A DNA stretch of 43,156 bases from Rhodovibrio sodomensis (GTDB lineage: Bacteria > Pseudomonadota > Alphaproteobacteria > Kiloniellales > Rhodovibrionaceae): contig NZ_NRRL01000033.1 of assembly GCF_016583645.1 (NCBI RefSeq), positions 1-43,156 on the forward strand, given 5' to 3'. Within the stretch, counting starts at the first letter, position 1. Every line of letters begins with the position of its first letter. The translations under genes and the position numbers were made by a program. The notes below the pieces were generated by a model that was not told where the DNA came from, did not search any database, and saw only the letters and a list, made by a program, of their open reading frames with translations. Positions 33,990 through 43,156 of the stretch are shown here, piece by piece.

Positions 33990-35393
33990 TTAGAAGTGGA
34001 TGGCCCGGCCGTAGGCGTCAAGCACGCTCTCGTGCATCATCTCCGAGAGCGTGGGGTGCGGGAACACGGTATGCATCAGGTCGGTCTCCGTGGTCTCGAG
34101 CGTCTGGGCGATCGAGTAGCCCTGGATCAGCTCGGTGACCTCGGCGCCGATCAGGTGCGCGCCCAGGAGTTCGCCGGTGGTCTCGTCGAACACCGTCTTG
34201 ACCATGCCGTTGTCCTCGCCCATGGCGAGCGCCTTGCCGTTCCCGCGGTAGGGGAAGCGGCCGACCTTGACCTTGTGCCCGGCGTCCTTAGCCGCCTGCT
34301 CGCTCAGGCCGACGGAGGCGACCTGCGGGCTGCAGTAGGTGCACGCCGGAATCTTCTTGTAGTCCAGCGGGTGGGCATCGTTCAGCCCGGCGATCTTCTC
34401 CACGCAGATCACGCCCTCGTGGCTCGCCTTGTGCGCCAGCCAGGGCGCGCCGGTCGCATCGCCGATCGCGTACACGCCGGGCTCGCCGGTACGCATCCAC
34501 TGGTCGGTCTTGATGTGCGACTTCTCGACCTGAACCTTGGTGCCGTCCAGGCCGAGGTTCTCGGTGTTGGCGACGATCCCGACCGACAGGACGACCTTGT
34601 CGACCGCCAGCTGCTGGGTCTTGCCGTCCTTCGTCCTGATCGTCGCGGTCGCGCCGTTCTTGCCCTTGTCGACCTTCTCGACGTTGGCTTCGGTATGGAT
34701 CTTGATGCCCTTCTTCTCGAAGGTCTTGCGGGCGAAGTCGGAGATCTCGCGGTCCTCGGCGGGCAGGATGCGATCGACCACCTCGGCCACCGTCACGTCG
34801 ACGCCCATGTCGTGGTAGAACGAGGCGAACTCCATGCCGATCGCGCCCGAGCCGATCACCAGGATCTTCTTGGGCATCTGCTTGGGCACCATGGCGTCCT
34901 TGTAGGTCCAGACGCTCTCGCCGTCCGCCTCGACGTGCGGCAGCTGGCGGGCCCGCGCGCCCGGGGCCAAGATGATGTGCTTGGCCTGGACGTCCTGGAC
35001 GTGCTTGCCGTCCTTCTCGACCGCGAGCTTGCCCTGCCCGGCCAGATTGGCGTGGCCGTCGATGACCGTGACCTTGTTCTTCTTCAGCAGGTGCGTGACG
35101 CCCTGCGACAGCTTGTTCGCGGTGTCGCGGCTGTGCTTCACCACCTTGGCGACGTCGAAGGACACGTTGTCCGCCTTGAAGCCGAACTGGTCGAGCGAGT
35201 GCAGCAGATGGTTGATCTGCGCCGTATGCAGCAGCGCCTTGGTCGGGATGCAGCCCCAGTTGAGGCAGATCCCGCCCAGGTGCTCGCGCTCCACGACGCA
35301 GGTCTTGAAGCCCAGCTGGCTGGCCCGGATCGCGGCGACGTAGCCGCCGGGCCCGCCGCCGACGACGGCGATGTCGAAGCTGTTCTCGGCCAT
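33990..35393 (-). CDS. lpdA: Dihydrolipoyl dehydrogenase (E3)
   Basis: 467-residue flavoprotein that reoxidises dihydrolipoamide with NAD+. FAD binding is at [15 protein letters not shown]; the redox-active disulfide is Cys43/Cys48 in [19 protein letters not shown] binding includes [17 protein letters not shown]; the C-terminal active-site His-Glu pair lies in [13 protein letters not shown]. The NWGCIPTK form is typical of E3 encoded in pyruvate dehydrogenase clusters. No N-terminal lipoyl domain is present. About 120 bases, including a palindromic repeat, separate it from aceF. Confidence 0.95.
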   Translation of the reverse strand: MAENSFDIAVVGGGPGGYVAAIRASQLGFKTCVVEREHLGGICLNWGCIPTKALLHTAQINHLLHSLDQFGFKADNVSFDVAKVVKHSRDTANKLSQGVTHLLKKNKVTVIDGHANLAGQGKLAVEKDGKHVQDVQAKHIILAPGARARQLPHVEADGESVWTYKDAMVPKQMPKKILVIGSGAIGMEFASFYHDMGVDVTVAEVVDRILPAEDREISDFARKTFEKKGIKIHTEANVEKVDKGKNGATATIRTKDGKTQQLAVDKVVLSVGIVANTENLGLDGTKVQVEKSHIKTDQWMRTGEPGVYAIGDATGAPWLAHKASHEGVICVEKIAGLNDAHPLDYKKIPACTYCSPQVASVGLSEQAAKDAGHKVKVGRFPYRGNGKALAMGEDNGMVKTVFDETTGELLGAHLIGAEVTELIQGYSIAQTLETTETDLMHTVFPHPTLSEMMHESVLDAYGRAIHF

Positions 35394-35455
35394 GGGGTCC
35401 GCCCTGTCCTATCGGGTCGTGTCAGTGGTGCCGGATGACGCCGCCAGCGCTGCTC

Positions 35456-35522
35456 TAGAGCACGATGCGGAAAGGTGAAGCCACCTTTCAGCATCTTGCT
35501 CTCTCTTCAAGCAGTTAGAGCA
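35456..35522 (-). repeat. Composite palindromic repeat, copy 2 (overlaps aceF 3' end)
   Basis: On the plus strand TAGAGCACGATGCGGAAAG, AAGC and CTTTCAGCATCTTGCTCT form a palindrome (35456-35502), followed by the same linker as copy 1 in reverse (CTCTTCAAGCAGTTAGAGCA). In reverse complement it matches 2614-2683 with three substitutions and one three-base gap. Its linker end contains the aceF stop codon (TAA at 35515-35517). Confidence 0.8.
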
Positions 35523-36939
35523 GCATGCTCATCGGGTCTTCCAGCAATTTGCGAAGCTCGCTCAAGAAGTTGGCGCCGATCGCGCCGTCGACCACCCGGT
35601 GGTCGACCGACAGCGTGCACGACATCATGGTCGCCACCGACAGCGCGTCGTCCTTGACCACCGGGCGCTGCTCGGACTTGCCGACCGCCAGGATGCAGGC
35701 CTGCGGCGGGTTGATGATCGCCTGGAAGTTGGTGATCCCGAACATCCCCAGGTTGGACAGCGAGAAGGTGCCGCCCTGGTACTCCTCCGGCTTCAGCTTG
35801 CCGTCGCGCGCGCGCTTGGCGAGGTCCTTCATCTCCTTGGAGATGGTCGCCAGGCCCTTGGTCTCGGCCTTCTTGATCACCGGGGTGATCAGGCCGCCCT
35901 CGATCGCGACCGCGACCGAGACGTCGGCGTGCTCGAAGAACAGCGCGCTCGACCCGTTGTAGGCGGCGTTCGCCTGCGGCACCGTTTTCAGCGCCAGCGC
36001 GCAGGCCCGGATGATGAAGTCGTTGACCGACAGCTTGTAGTCCTCGCCGCGCGCCTGGGCCCGGTCGTTCAGCTCCTTCCGGACCCGGAACACCTCGTCC
36101 ATCTCGATGTCGACGGACAGGTAGAAGTGCGGCACCGTCTGCTTGGACTCGCTCAGGCGCTTGGCGATCGTCTTGCGCATGTTGTTGAGCGGGACTTCCT
36201 CGTAGGCCATGCCGAGCTGCTCGGCGGAAGCCTTGGCGTCCACGCCCTGCGCCGGGGCCGGCTGCTTCTGCGCGGCCGGTTGCTGCGGTTGCGCCTGCGG
36301 CTGGCCGGCCGGCTGGGCCGCGGGCTGCTGCGCCGGGGTGCCGCGCTCGATCGCCTGCTCGACGTCCGAGCGGACGATCCGGCCGTGCGGACCGCTGCCG
36401 TTCAGGCCGGCGAGGTCGATCCCCGCCTGCTTCGCCATCCGCCGGGCGAGCGGGGAGGCAAACACGCGCTTGCCCGACGCGTCCTTGGGCGCCGGCGGGG
36501 CCGGCGGCGCGTTCTCCAGGCTGGCGTGCGTGCCCGGCGCCGACGCGGCCGACTGCGGCGCGGAACTGCCGCCCGCGCCGGAGGCGCCGCCCGCGGACCC
36601 GCCGCCACCGCTCTCAGCGGCCGGCTGCGCGCCGCCGCCGTCCGCACCGTCGCCGGCTGGCGGGGCGGGCGTCTTGTCCAGGTCGGCCGCGCTCTCGCCT
36701 TCCTCCAACAGGATGGCGATCGCCTGATTGACGGGCACCCCCTCGGTGCCTTCCTCGACCAGCAGCTTGCCGACCGTGCCCTCGTCGACCGCCTCGACCT
36801 CCATGGTCGCCTTGTCGGTCTCGATCTCCGCCACGATGTCGCCGCTGGAGACGGTGTCGCCCGGCTTGACGTGCCACTTGGCCAGGTTGCCCTCGGTCAT
36901 GGTCGGCGACAGCGCCGGCATGAGGATATTGACGGGCAT
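35515..36939 (-). CDS. aceF: Dihydrolipoamide acetyltransferase (E2) of pyruvate dehydrogenase
   Basis: 474-residue core subunit that passes acetyl groups to CoA. Domains: a lipoyl domain (1-80) with lipoylated Lys43 in [13 protein letters not shown]; a long Ala/Pro/Gly/Ser linker; a peripheral-subunit-binding domain (about 158-200: FASPLARRMAKQAGIDL); a second Gln/Pro/Ala-rich linker; and the catalytic domain with SVDHRVVDGAIGANFL near the C-terminus. Identity as the pyruvate rather than 2-oxoglutarate enzyme follows from neighbouring pdhA and pdhB. The last codons and the TAA stop fall in a dispersed palindromic repeat, so the C-terminal residues may have been replaced when the repeat inserted. 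It is also called pdhC. Confidence 0.95.
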   Translation of the reverse strand: MPVNILMPALSPTMTEGNLAKWHVKPGDTVSSGDIVAEIETDKATMEVEAVDEGTVGKLLVEEGTEGVPVNQAIAILLEEGESAADLDKTPAPPAGDGADGGGAQPAAESGGGGSAGGASGAGGSSAPQSAASAPGTHASLENAPPAPPAPKDASGKRVFASPLARRMAKQAGIDLAGLNGSGPHGRIVRSDVEQAIERGTPAQQPAAQPAGQPQAQPQQPAAQKQPAPAQGVDAKASAEQLGMAYEEVPLNNMRKTIAKRLSESKQTVPHFYLSVDIEMDEVFRVRKELNDRAQARGEDYKLSVNDFIIRACALALKTVPQANAAYNGSSALFFEHADVSVAVAIEGGLITPVIKKAETKGLATISKEMKDLAKRARDGKLKPEEYQGGTFSLSNLGMFGITNFQAIINPPQACILAVGKSEQRPVVKDDALSVATMMSCTLSVDHRVVDGAIGANFLSELRKLLEDPMSMLL

Positions 36940-37056
36940 CTTTGACGGCTCCCCTTGATCTCGGCCGCGCGGGCGGTCGTGAGACGGGCTCCCGGGCGCG
37001 CGGCGTCGTGTCCCCTGGCGGCCCGGCGCCCGGCGGTCGGGCGCGGGCTGGCTTGC

Positions 37057-38550
37057 TTAAGCGCGGTAGCAGACTTGCCGGGCGGCCTGGAAAACCTCCT
37101 CGCTGCCCGGGATGGCCAGTTTTTCCAGGTTGGCGGCGTAGGGCTGCGGCACGTCCTTGGCGCATACGCGCGTGACCGGCGCGTCCAGATAGTCGAACGC
37201 GTACTCCATGCACAGCGCGGCGATCTCGGAGCCGATGCCGGCGAACGGCCAGCCTTCCTCGCAGGAGACCACGCGGTTGGTCTTCTTCACGCTGGCGACC
37301 ACCGTGTCGACGTCGAACGGGCGGATCGAGCGCAGATCGACGACCTCGGCCTCGATGCCCTCGTCCCGGCTCAGCCGCTCGGCCGCTTCCAGCGCGCGGT
37401 GCACCATCAGCGAGTGCGCGACCAGCGTGACGTCGGTGCCCGGCCGGCGCACGCAGGCCTTGCCGATCGGCACCGTCCAGTCGTCGGTGTCCGGGATCTC
37501 GAAGCTGTGGCCGTACAGCAGCTCGTTTTCCAGGATCAGCACCGGGTTGGGGTCGCGCACCGCGCTTTTCAGCAGGCCCTTGAAGTCGGCGCCGTGGTAG
37601 GGCGAGACCACCTTCAGCCCCGGGATGTGGCCGTACCAGCTGGCGTATTCCTGGCTGTGTTGGGCGGCGACCCGGCTCGCGGGGCCGTTCGGGCCGCGGA
37701 ACACGATCGGGCAATGGATCTGCCCGCCAGACATGTAGAGCTTCTTGCCCGCCGAATTGATGATCTGGTCGATCGCCTGCATGGCGAAGTTCCAGGTCAT
37801 GAAGTCGACGATCGGCCGCAGGCCGTAGAAGGCCGCGCCGATGCCGAGCCCGGTGAAGCCGTGCTCGGTGATCGGCGTGTCGACCACGCGCCGGCGGCCG
37901 AACTCCTTCAACATGCCGACCGTGACCTTATAGGCGCCCTCGTAGTCGGCGACCTCTTCGCCCATCAGGAAGACCCGGTCGTCCGCGCGCATCTCCTCGG
38001 CCATGGCGTCGCGGATCGATTCGCGGACCGTCTCGGTCTTGGTCGGTCCGGTCCACTCCGGCTCGTCCGGCTGCTTCGACGGGAACGAGGTGCGCGGCTC
38101 CTCGGCGACCGTGGGCGGCATCTTCACGTTGCCCTCGGCGTCGCGCATCGCCTTGTCGACCTGCTCGCCCGCGGGCGGCGCACTGGCGGCCGCGGGCGCA
38201 GGGCGCGGCGCGCCGCCGCCATCGGCCGCCTGGGCTTCCGGCTGGGGCTGACCGGCGCCCCCGCCGCCATCCGACGGCTGGGCCTTGTCGAGATCGGCCT
38301 GACTTTCGCCTTCGCCGAGCAGGAGCGCGATCGCCTGGTTGACCGGAACGCCCTCGGTGCCCTCGGGCACCAGGATGCGGCCCATGGTCCCCTCGTCGAC
38401 CGCCTCGACCTCCATGGTCGCCTTGTCGGTCTCGATCTCGGCGAGCACGTCGCCGTTGGCGACCGGGTCACCTTCCTTTTTGTGCCATTTCGCGAGGTTT
38501 CCCTCGGTCATGGTCGGCGACAGCGCCGGCATGAGCACTTCGATGGGCAT
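37057..38550 (-). CDS. pdhB: Pyruvate dehydrogenase E1 component subunit beta with N-terminal lipoyl domain
   Basis: 497-residue protein. Residues 1-80 are a lipoyl domain (lipoylated Lys43 in [13 protein letters not shown]), followed by a Gly/Ala/Pro-rich linker to about residue 155; the E1-beta domain starts near [17 protein letters not shown] and includes [34 protein letters not shown] and [15 protein letters not shown]. It pairs with PdhA for thiamine-diphosphate-dependent decarboxylation of pyruvate. An extra lipoyl domain on E1-beta is characteristic of alphaproteobacteria. The start is ATG 38550 after GGAGGGG. A 50-base stretch in the lipoyl domain is identical to one in aceF. Confidence 0.95.
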   Translation of the reverse strand: MPIEVLMPALSPTMTEGNLAKWHKKEGDPVANGDVLAEIETDKATMEVEAVDEGTMGRILVPEGTEGVPVNQAIALLLGEGESQADLDKAQPSDGGGGAGQPQPEAQAADGGGAPRPAPAAASAPPAGEQVDKAMRDAEGNVKMPPTVAEEPRTSFPSKQPDEPEWTGPTKTETVRESIRDAMAEEMRADDRVFLMGEEVADYEGAYKVTVGMLKEFGRRRVVDTPITEHGFTGLGIGAAFYGLRPIVDFMTWNFAMQAIDQIINSAGKKLYMSGGQIHCPIVFRGPNGPASRVAAQHSQEYASWYGHIPGLKVVSPYHGADFKGLLKSAVRDPNPVLILENELLYGHSFEIPDTDDWTVPIGKACVRRPGTDVTLVAHSLMVHRALEAAERLSRDEGIEAEVVDLRSIRPFDVDTVVASVKKTNRVVSCEEGWPFAGIGSEIAALCMEYAFDYLDAPVTRVCAKDVPQPYAANLEKLAIPGSEEVFQAARQVCYRA

Positions 38551-38741
38551 CCACCCCTCCCAGAGCAGAGCGGTTCTTCTTTGATCCCCGGAGGTCTCCG
38601 CCGCGGCGCCTCGCACGCGGCTGCGGCCCGCGGTGCGGACGGACGCGGCGGTCCGGGGTGTTTGGCAGGCATCGCCTCGATCGGCGGGCGCGCCCGTCGG
38701 GCGCCCGCCGGATCTGCGGATCGGGCGTCCCGGCGCGCGGG

Positions 38742-39845
38742 CTACGCCTCCATCACGACGTTGGTGTAAAGCTCGCTCGGGTCGGGCTCGGGACTGTTCT
38801 GCGCGAACTCCGCGGCTTCGGAGACCAGATCCTTGATCTCGCGGTCGACCTGCTTGAGTTCGTCCTCGGTGACCCCGGCGTGGTTTTCCATGACCTCACG
38901 CAGGCGCAGCAGCGGGTCCTGTTCGGTGCGCATCTTCTGCACCTCTTCCTTGGACCGGTACTTCGCCGGGTCGGACATCGAGTGGCCGCGGTAGCGGTAG
39001 GTCAGCATCTCCAAAATGTACGGACCCTTGCCGGAGCGCACGTGGTCGACCGCGCGCTGGGCGCCGGCCATGACGTTGAGCACGTGCATGCCGTCGACCT
39101 GTTCGCCCGGAATGCCGTAGGCCTCGCCGCGCTGGTACAGCTCGGTGGTCGCGGAGGCGCGCTCGACGCTGGTGCCCATGCCGTACTTGTTGTTCTCGAT
39201 CACATACAGCACCGGCAGCTGCCAGAGCGCGGCCATGTTGAACGACTCGTAAACCTGCCCCTGATTGACGGCGCCGTCGCCCAGGTAGGTCGGGCAGACC
39301 TTGCTCTCGCCGTTGTACTTGATCGCGAAGCCGATGCCGGTGCCGACCGGCACCTGCGCGCCGACGATGCCGTGTCCGCCGTAGAACGACTTGTCGACGC
39401 TGAACATGTGCATCGAGCCGCCCTTGCCCTTGGAGTAGCCGCCGGAACGACCGGTCAACTCGGCCATCACACCGCGCGCCTCCATGCCGGAGGCCAGCAT
39501 GTGGCCGTGGCAGCGGTAGGACGCGACCACCGGATCGTCGTCGTTGGTGATCCCCTTCATGCCGACGACGACGGCTTCCTGACCGATGTAGAGGTGACAG
39601 AAGCCGCCGATCAGGCCCATGCCGTACAGCTGGCCCGCCTTCTCCTCGAACCGGCGGATCAGCAGCATGTCGCGGTAAAGCTGCAGCAGGCGGTCCTTCG
39701 ACAGGCCATGGGTCGGGTCCTGATTGGACGACCGGCTGGTACTGCTGCGGGACTTCGACCTCGCCGCGGTCGAACTGCCGCTGGTCGACGTCTTGCGCGC
39801 GCCGGTGGTCCCGGCGCTGGCGGAGCCGCCCTTCTTACTGGCCAT
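38742..39845 (-). CDS. pdhA: Pyruvate dehydrogenase E1 component subunit alpha
   Basis: 367-residue subunit. After an unusual Ser/Thr/Lys/Arg/Gly-rich N-terminal segment (residues 2 to about 45), the E1-alpha fold begins [20 protein letters not shown]. The thiamine diphosphate motif is [20 protein letters not shown]...VIENN; the phosphorylation-loop-like [15 protein letters not shown] segment is also present. The start at ATG 39845 follows AGGGGTAGG; an ATG at 39890 in frame is possible. It is the first gene of pdhA-pdhB-aceF-lpdA-lipA and has a 190-base gap to pdhB. Confidence 0.95.
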   Translation of the reverse strand: MASKKGGSASAGTTGARKTSTSGSSTAARSKSRSSTSRSSNQDPTHGLSKDRLLQLYRDMLLIRRFEEKAGQLYGMGLIGGFCHLYIGQEAVVVGMKGITNDDDPVVASYRCHGHMLASGMEARGVMAELTGRSGGYSKGKGGSMHMFSVDKSFYGGHGIVGAQVPVGTGIGFAIKYNGESKVCPTYLGDGAVNQGQVYESFNMAALWQLPVLYVIENNKYGMGTSVERASATTELYQRGEAYGIPGEQVDGMHVLNVMAGAQRAVDHVRSGKGPYILEMLTYRYRGHSMSDPAKYRSKEEVQKMRTEQDPLLRLREVMENHAGVTEDELKQVDREIKDLVSEAAEFAQNSPEPDPSELYTNVVMEA

Positions 39846-40199
39846 ACCTACCCCTGTTGATCGACCGCGCTCTAAACCGGCGCTGTTCATCGCTTAGCGC
39901 CCGTGTTGGGCACCTGCGTCGCAGGTAGCCTAGGCCCATAGCCCCCCGAACGCAAGGCGCTCTCGGGCATCCCGGAGATCGCATAAGTGCCTGTCAGACA
40001 TATATTTTCTATGAATAACCGTAGATTAGTTAAGGCAGGCGAAGTAACGTCTGTCGGGCAATTGGGCGCCCGCGCCCGGTGCCGCGGTCTGCCGCGCGCA
40101 GGCCCGCAGCGCAACATCGCGCCCGACGCCAACCGGACCGCGCCATGTCTGAACGGCAACGGCGGCAGCTCGACGCCGGCGCCCGCGGACGCGGTGGCG
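39846..40199. other. Leader and intergenic region between ftsB and pdhA
   Basis: 354 bases without a gene. Most is GC-rich, but 39985-40042 is clearly AT-rich (contains ATATATTTTCTATGAATAA), as expected for a promoter of the pdh operon reading left. I could not settle on one -35/-10 pair. GACAG/CTGTC motifs flank the AT-rich part (about 39992 and 40051) and could be a regulator site; this is speculation. Confidence 0.4.
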
Positions 40200-40544
40200 C
40201 TACCGATCGCCCCCGGTCTGCGGCCGGCTCTCGAGAGGGGACATCACGACAACCTCGTCCTCGCGGGTGTAGTTCAACACCTCGCGGGCCCGCTCTTCCA
40301 GCATGTCGGGGTCCAGACTGTCCGGGCGCAGCAGCTTGACCTTTTGTTCCAACTCGGCGCGCTGGGCATCGAGTGCCCGGTCCACCGCCTTCGCCTGCTG
40401 CAACTGCTGCTGCAGGTGAACGTAGGCCAGCAGCCCGCGTTCGCCCTGCACGGCGTGATACGCGAAATAGCCCGCGATACAGGCGAACAGCACCTGCGGG
40501 GCGATCTGACGCGCGCGCCGACGTATTTCACGGACCATGGCCAT
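40200..40544 (-). CDS. ftsB: Septum formation initiator FtsB
   Basis: 114-residue bitopic division protein that, with FtsL and FtsQ, activates septal peptidoglycan synthesis. There is a short basic cytoplasmic N-terminus (VREIRRRARQ), one membrane segment (about 16-35), then a coiled coil rich in Leu/Gln (YVHLQQQLQQAKAVDRALDA...LEQKVKLL) and the family segment DPDMLEERAREVLNYTREDE. The position between eno and pdhA is conserved in alphaproteobacteria. ATG 40544 and another two codons later are both possible starts. Confidence 0.92.
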   Translation of the reverse strand: MAMVREIRRRARQIAPQVLFACIAGYFAYHAVQGERGLLAYVHLQQQLQQAKAVDRALDAQRAELEQKVKLLRPDSLDPDMLEERAREVLNYTREDEVVVMSPLESRPQTGGDR

Positions 40545-40735
40545 GCCCGCAGCGAATCATGCACCGGCGCAGCCGTCAACGACGAAAAGTCAGGGATTCC
40601 AGAAATTTGGACCCGATTCCTTAATGTTCTGGTTTTGGACTCGGGCCGGAGTCGCTCATTCCGTCTGGCGAGTCCGGCGGCCCCACCCCGACGACGTCCG
40701 AGCCGCCGGGGTGAAAGCGCGCCGGGCCCACGCCG

Positions 40736-42393
<1,658 letters not shown>

Positions 42394-43156
42394 ATGTACA
42401 TCGAGTCAGTCCCCAATCGCCAGTCGCCGCCCGCCGTCCTGCTGCGGGAAAGCCGCCGCGAGGGCGGCAAGATCAAAAAGCGCACCGTGGCCAATCTGAG
42501 CGATTGGCCGACGGACCTGGTCGAGGGCCTGCGGACCCTGCTCAAAGGCGGCGTCGCGGTGGAACGCGCCGAGCAGGCCCTGACCATCTCGCGCTCGCTG
42601 CCGCACGGCCACGTCGCCGCCGTGCTGGGCACGGCCGAGCGGCTGGGCCTGCCGAAACTGCTGCTCGGCCGGCGCAGCCGGCCGGCCGATCAGCGGTCGC
42701 GCGACCTGGTGCTGGCGATGATCGCCCAGCGGATCATCCAGCCCTGCTCCAAGCTCGCCACCGTGCGCGCCCTCAACGCTGAGACGGCCGCCTCCAGCCT
42801 GAACGGGCGCCTGGGCCTGGGCGAGGTGCGCGAGCATGAGGTCTACGCCGCGCTGGACTGGCTGGTGGCGCGTCAGCCGCACATCGAGACCGCGCTCGCC
42901 AACCGGCATCTCAGCGAGGGCACGCTCTACGACGTCAGCTCGTCCTATCTGGAGGGCCGCTGCTGCGCGCTCGCCCGGCACGGCTACAGCCGCGATCATC
43001 GCGCAGACCGGCCGCAGATCGTCTACGGTCTGCTCTGCGACCCGGAGGGCGTGCCGATCGCGGTCGAGGTGTTCGAGGGCGACACCGCCGACCCGACCAC
43101 GCTCACCAGCCAGATCGACAAGCTCAAGAAGCGCTTCGGGCTCGCGCGCGTGGTCC
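42394..43156 (+). mobile_element. IS1634-family transposase, N-terminal part (cut by window edge)
   Basis: ATG at 42394 opens a frame that continues to the right edge (254 codons). It starts MYIESVPNRQSPPAVLLRES, then RREGGKIKKRTVANLSDWP, the typical beginning of IS1634-family DDE transposases. Further family segments are RDLVLAMIAQRIIQPCSKLA, LYDVSSSYLEG (the first catalytic Asp region) and YSRDHRADRPQIVYGLLCD. The C-terminal half, with the remaining catalytic residues, is beyond the window. The reading frame shows no damage in the visible part. Confidence 0.88.

Overview
The window is chromosomal DNA of a high-GC alphaproteobacterium, most likely of the Rhodospirillales type. The basis is the gene order dusB-ntrB-ntrC-ntrY-ntrX / trkA / aminotransferase / HAD / hfq-hflX, a fused ispDF gene, a pyruvate dehydrogenase E1-beta carrying its own lipoyl domain, and a CIRCE-controlled groESL operon. 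No genus can be fixed from the sequence alone. Coding density is high and almost every gene has strongly G/C-biased third codon positions, which creates many long antisense open frames that are not genes.

Layout. Both ends are cut insertion sequences: the first 35 codons of an ISAs1-family transposase (minus, left edge) and about 254 codons of an IS1634-family transposase (plus, right edge). Next to the left one lie bpt (N-end-rule aminoacyltransferase) and a complete tripartite TRAP transporter of the TakP type (dctP, dctQ, dctM). Then, on the minus strand, come bioY, parC, a DUF4345 membrane protein, a DadA-like FAD oxidoreductase, recO and an inositol-monophosphatase-family gene, followed by groES-groEL with a clear sigma70 promoter, CIRCE operator and terminator.

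From about 14.3 to 28.2 kb the minus strand holds the alphaproteobacterial nitrogen-regulation array: dusB (old name nifR3), ntrB, ntrC, ntrY, ntrX, then trkA, a D-amino-acid aminotransferase-like gene, a HAD phosphatase, hfq and hflX. It is interrupted between ntrX and trkA by an opposite-strand iron-storage pair, bfd-bfr, which has a promoter directly followed by a strong Fur-box-like operator, and by an imperfect 48-bp inverted repeat. A CcsA/HemX-like membrane gene lies beyond dusB.

From 29.4 to 32.3 kb a plus-strand run encodes ispDF (isoprenoid precursors), pgpA (phosphatidylglycerol), pncC (NMN amidase) and a CPBP-family membrane protease. From 42.0 back to 32.4 kb the minus strand carries the carbon-flow cluster eno, ftsB, pdhA, pdhB, aceF (pdhC), lpdA, lipA and a Coq10/RatA-like START protein. 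These genes carry carbon from 2-phosphoglycerate towards acetyl-CoA, together with the lipoyl cofactor maturation enzyme that the complex needs.

I did not find a convincing undescribed multigene system. The most interesting material is non-coding: a composite palindromic repeat with near-identical copies 33 kb apart, one of which supplies the stop codon of aceF; other intergenic inverted repeats; the Fur-box/promoter arrangement at bfd; and the placement of bfd-bfr inside the ntr array. No rRNA, tRNA or CRISPR array was seen.
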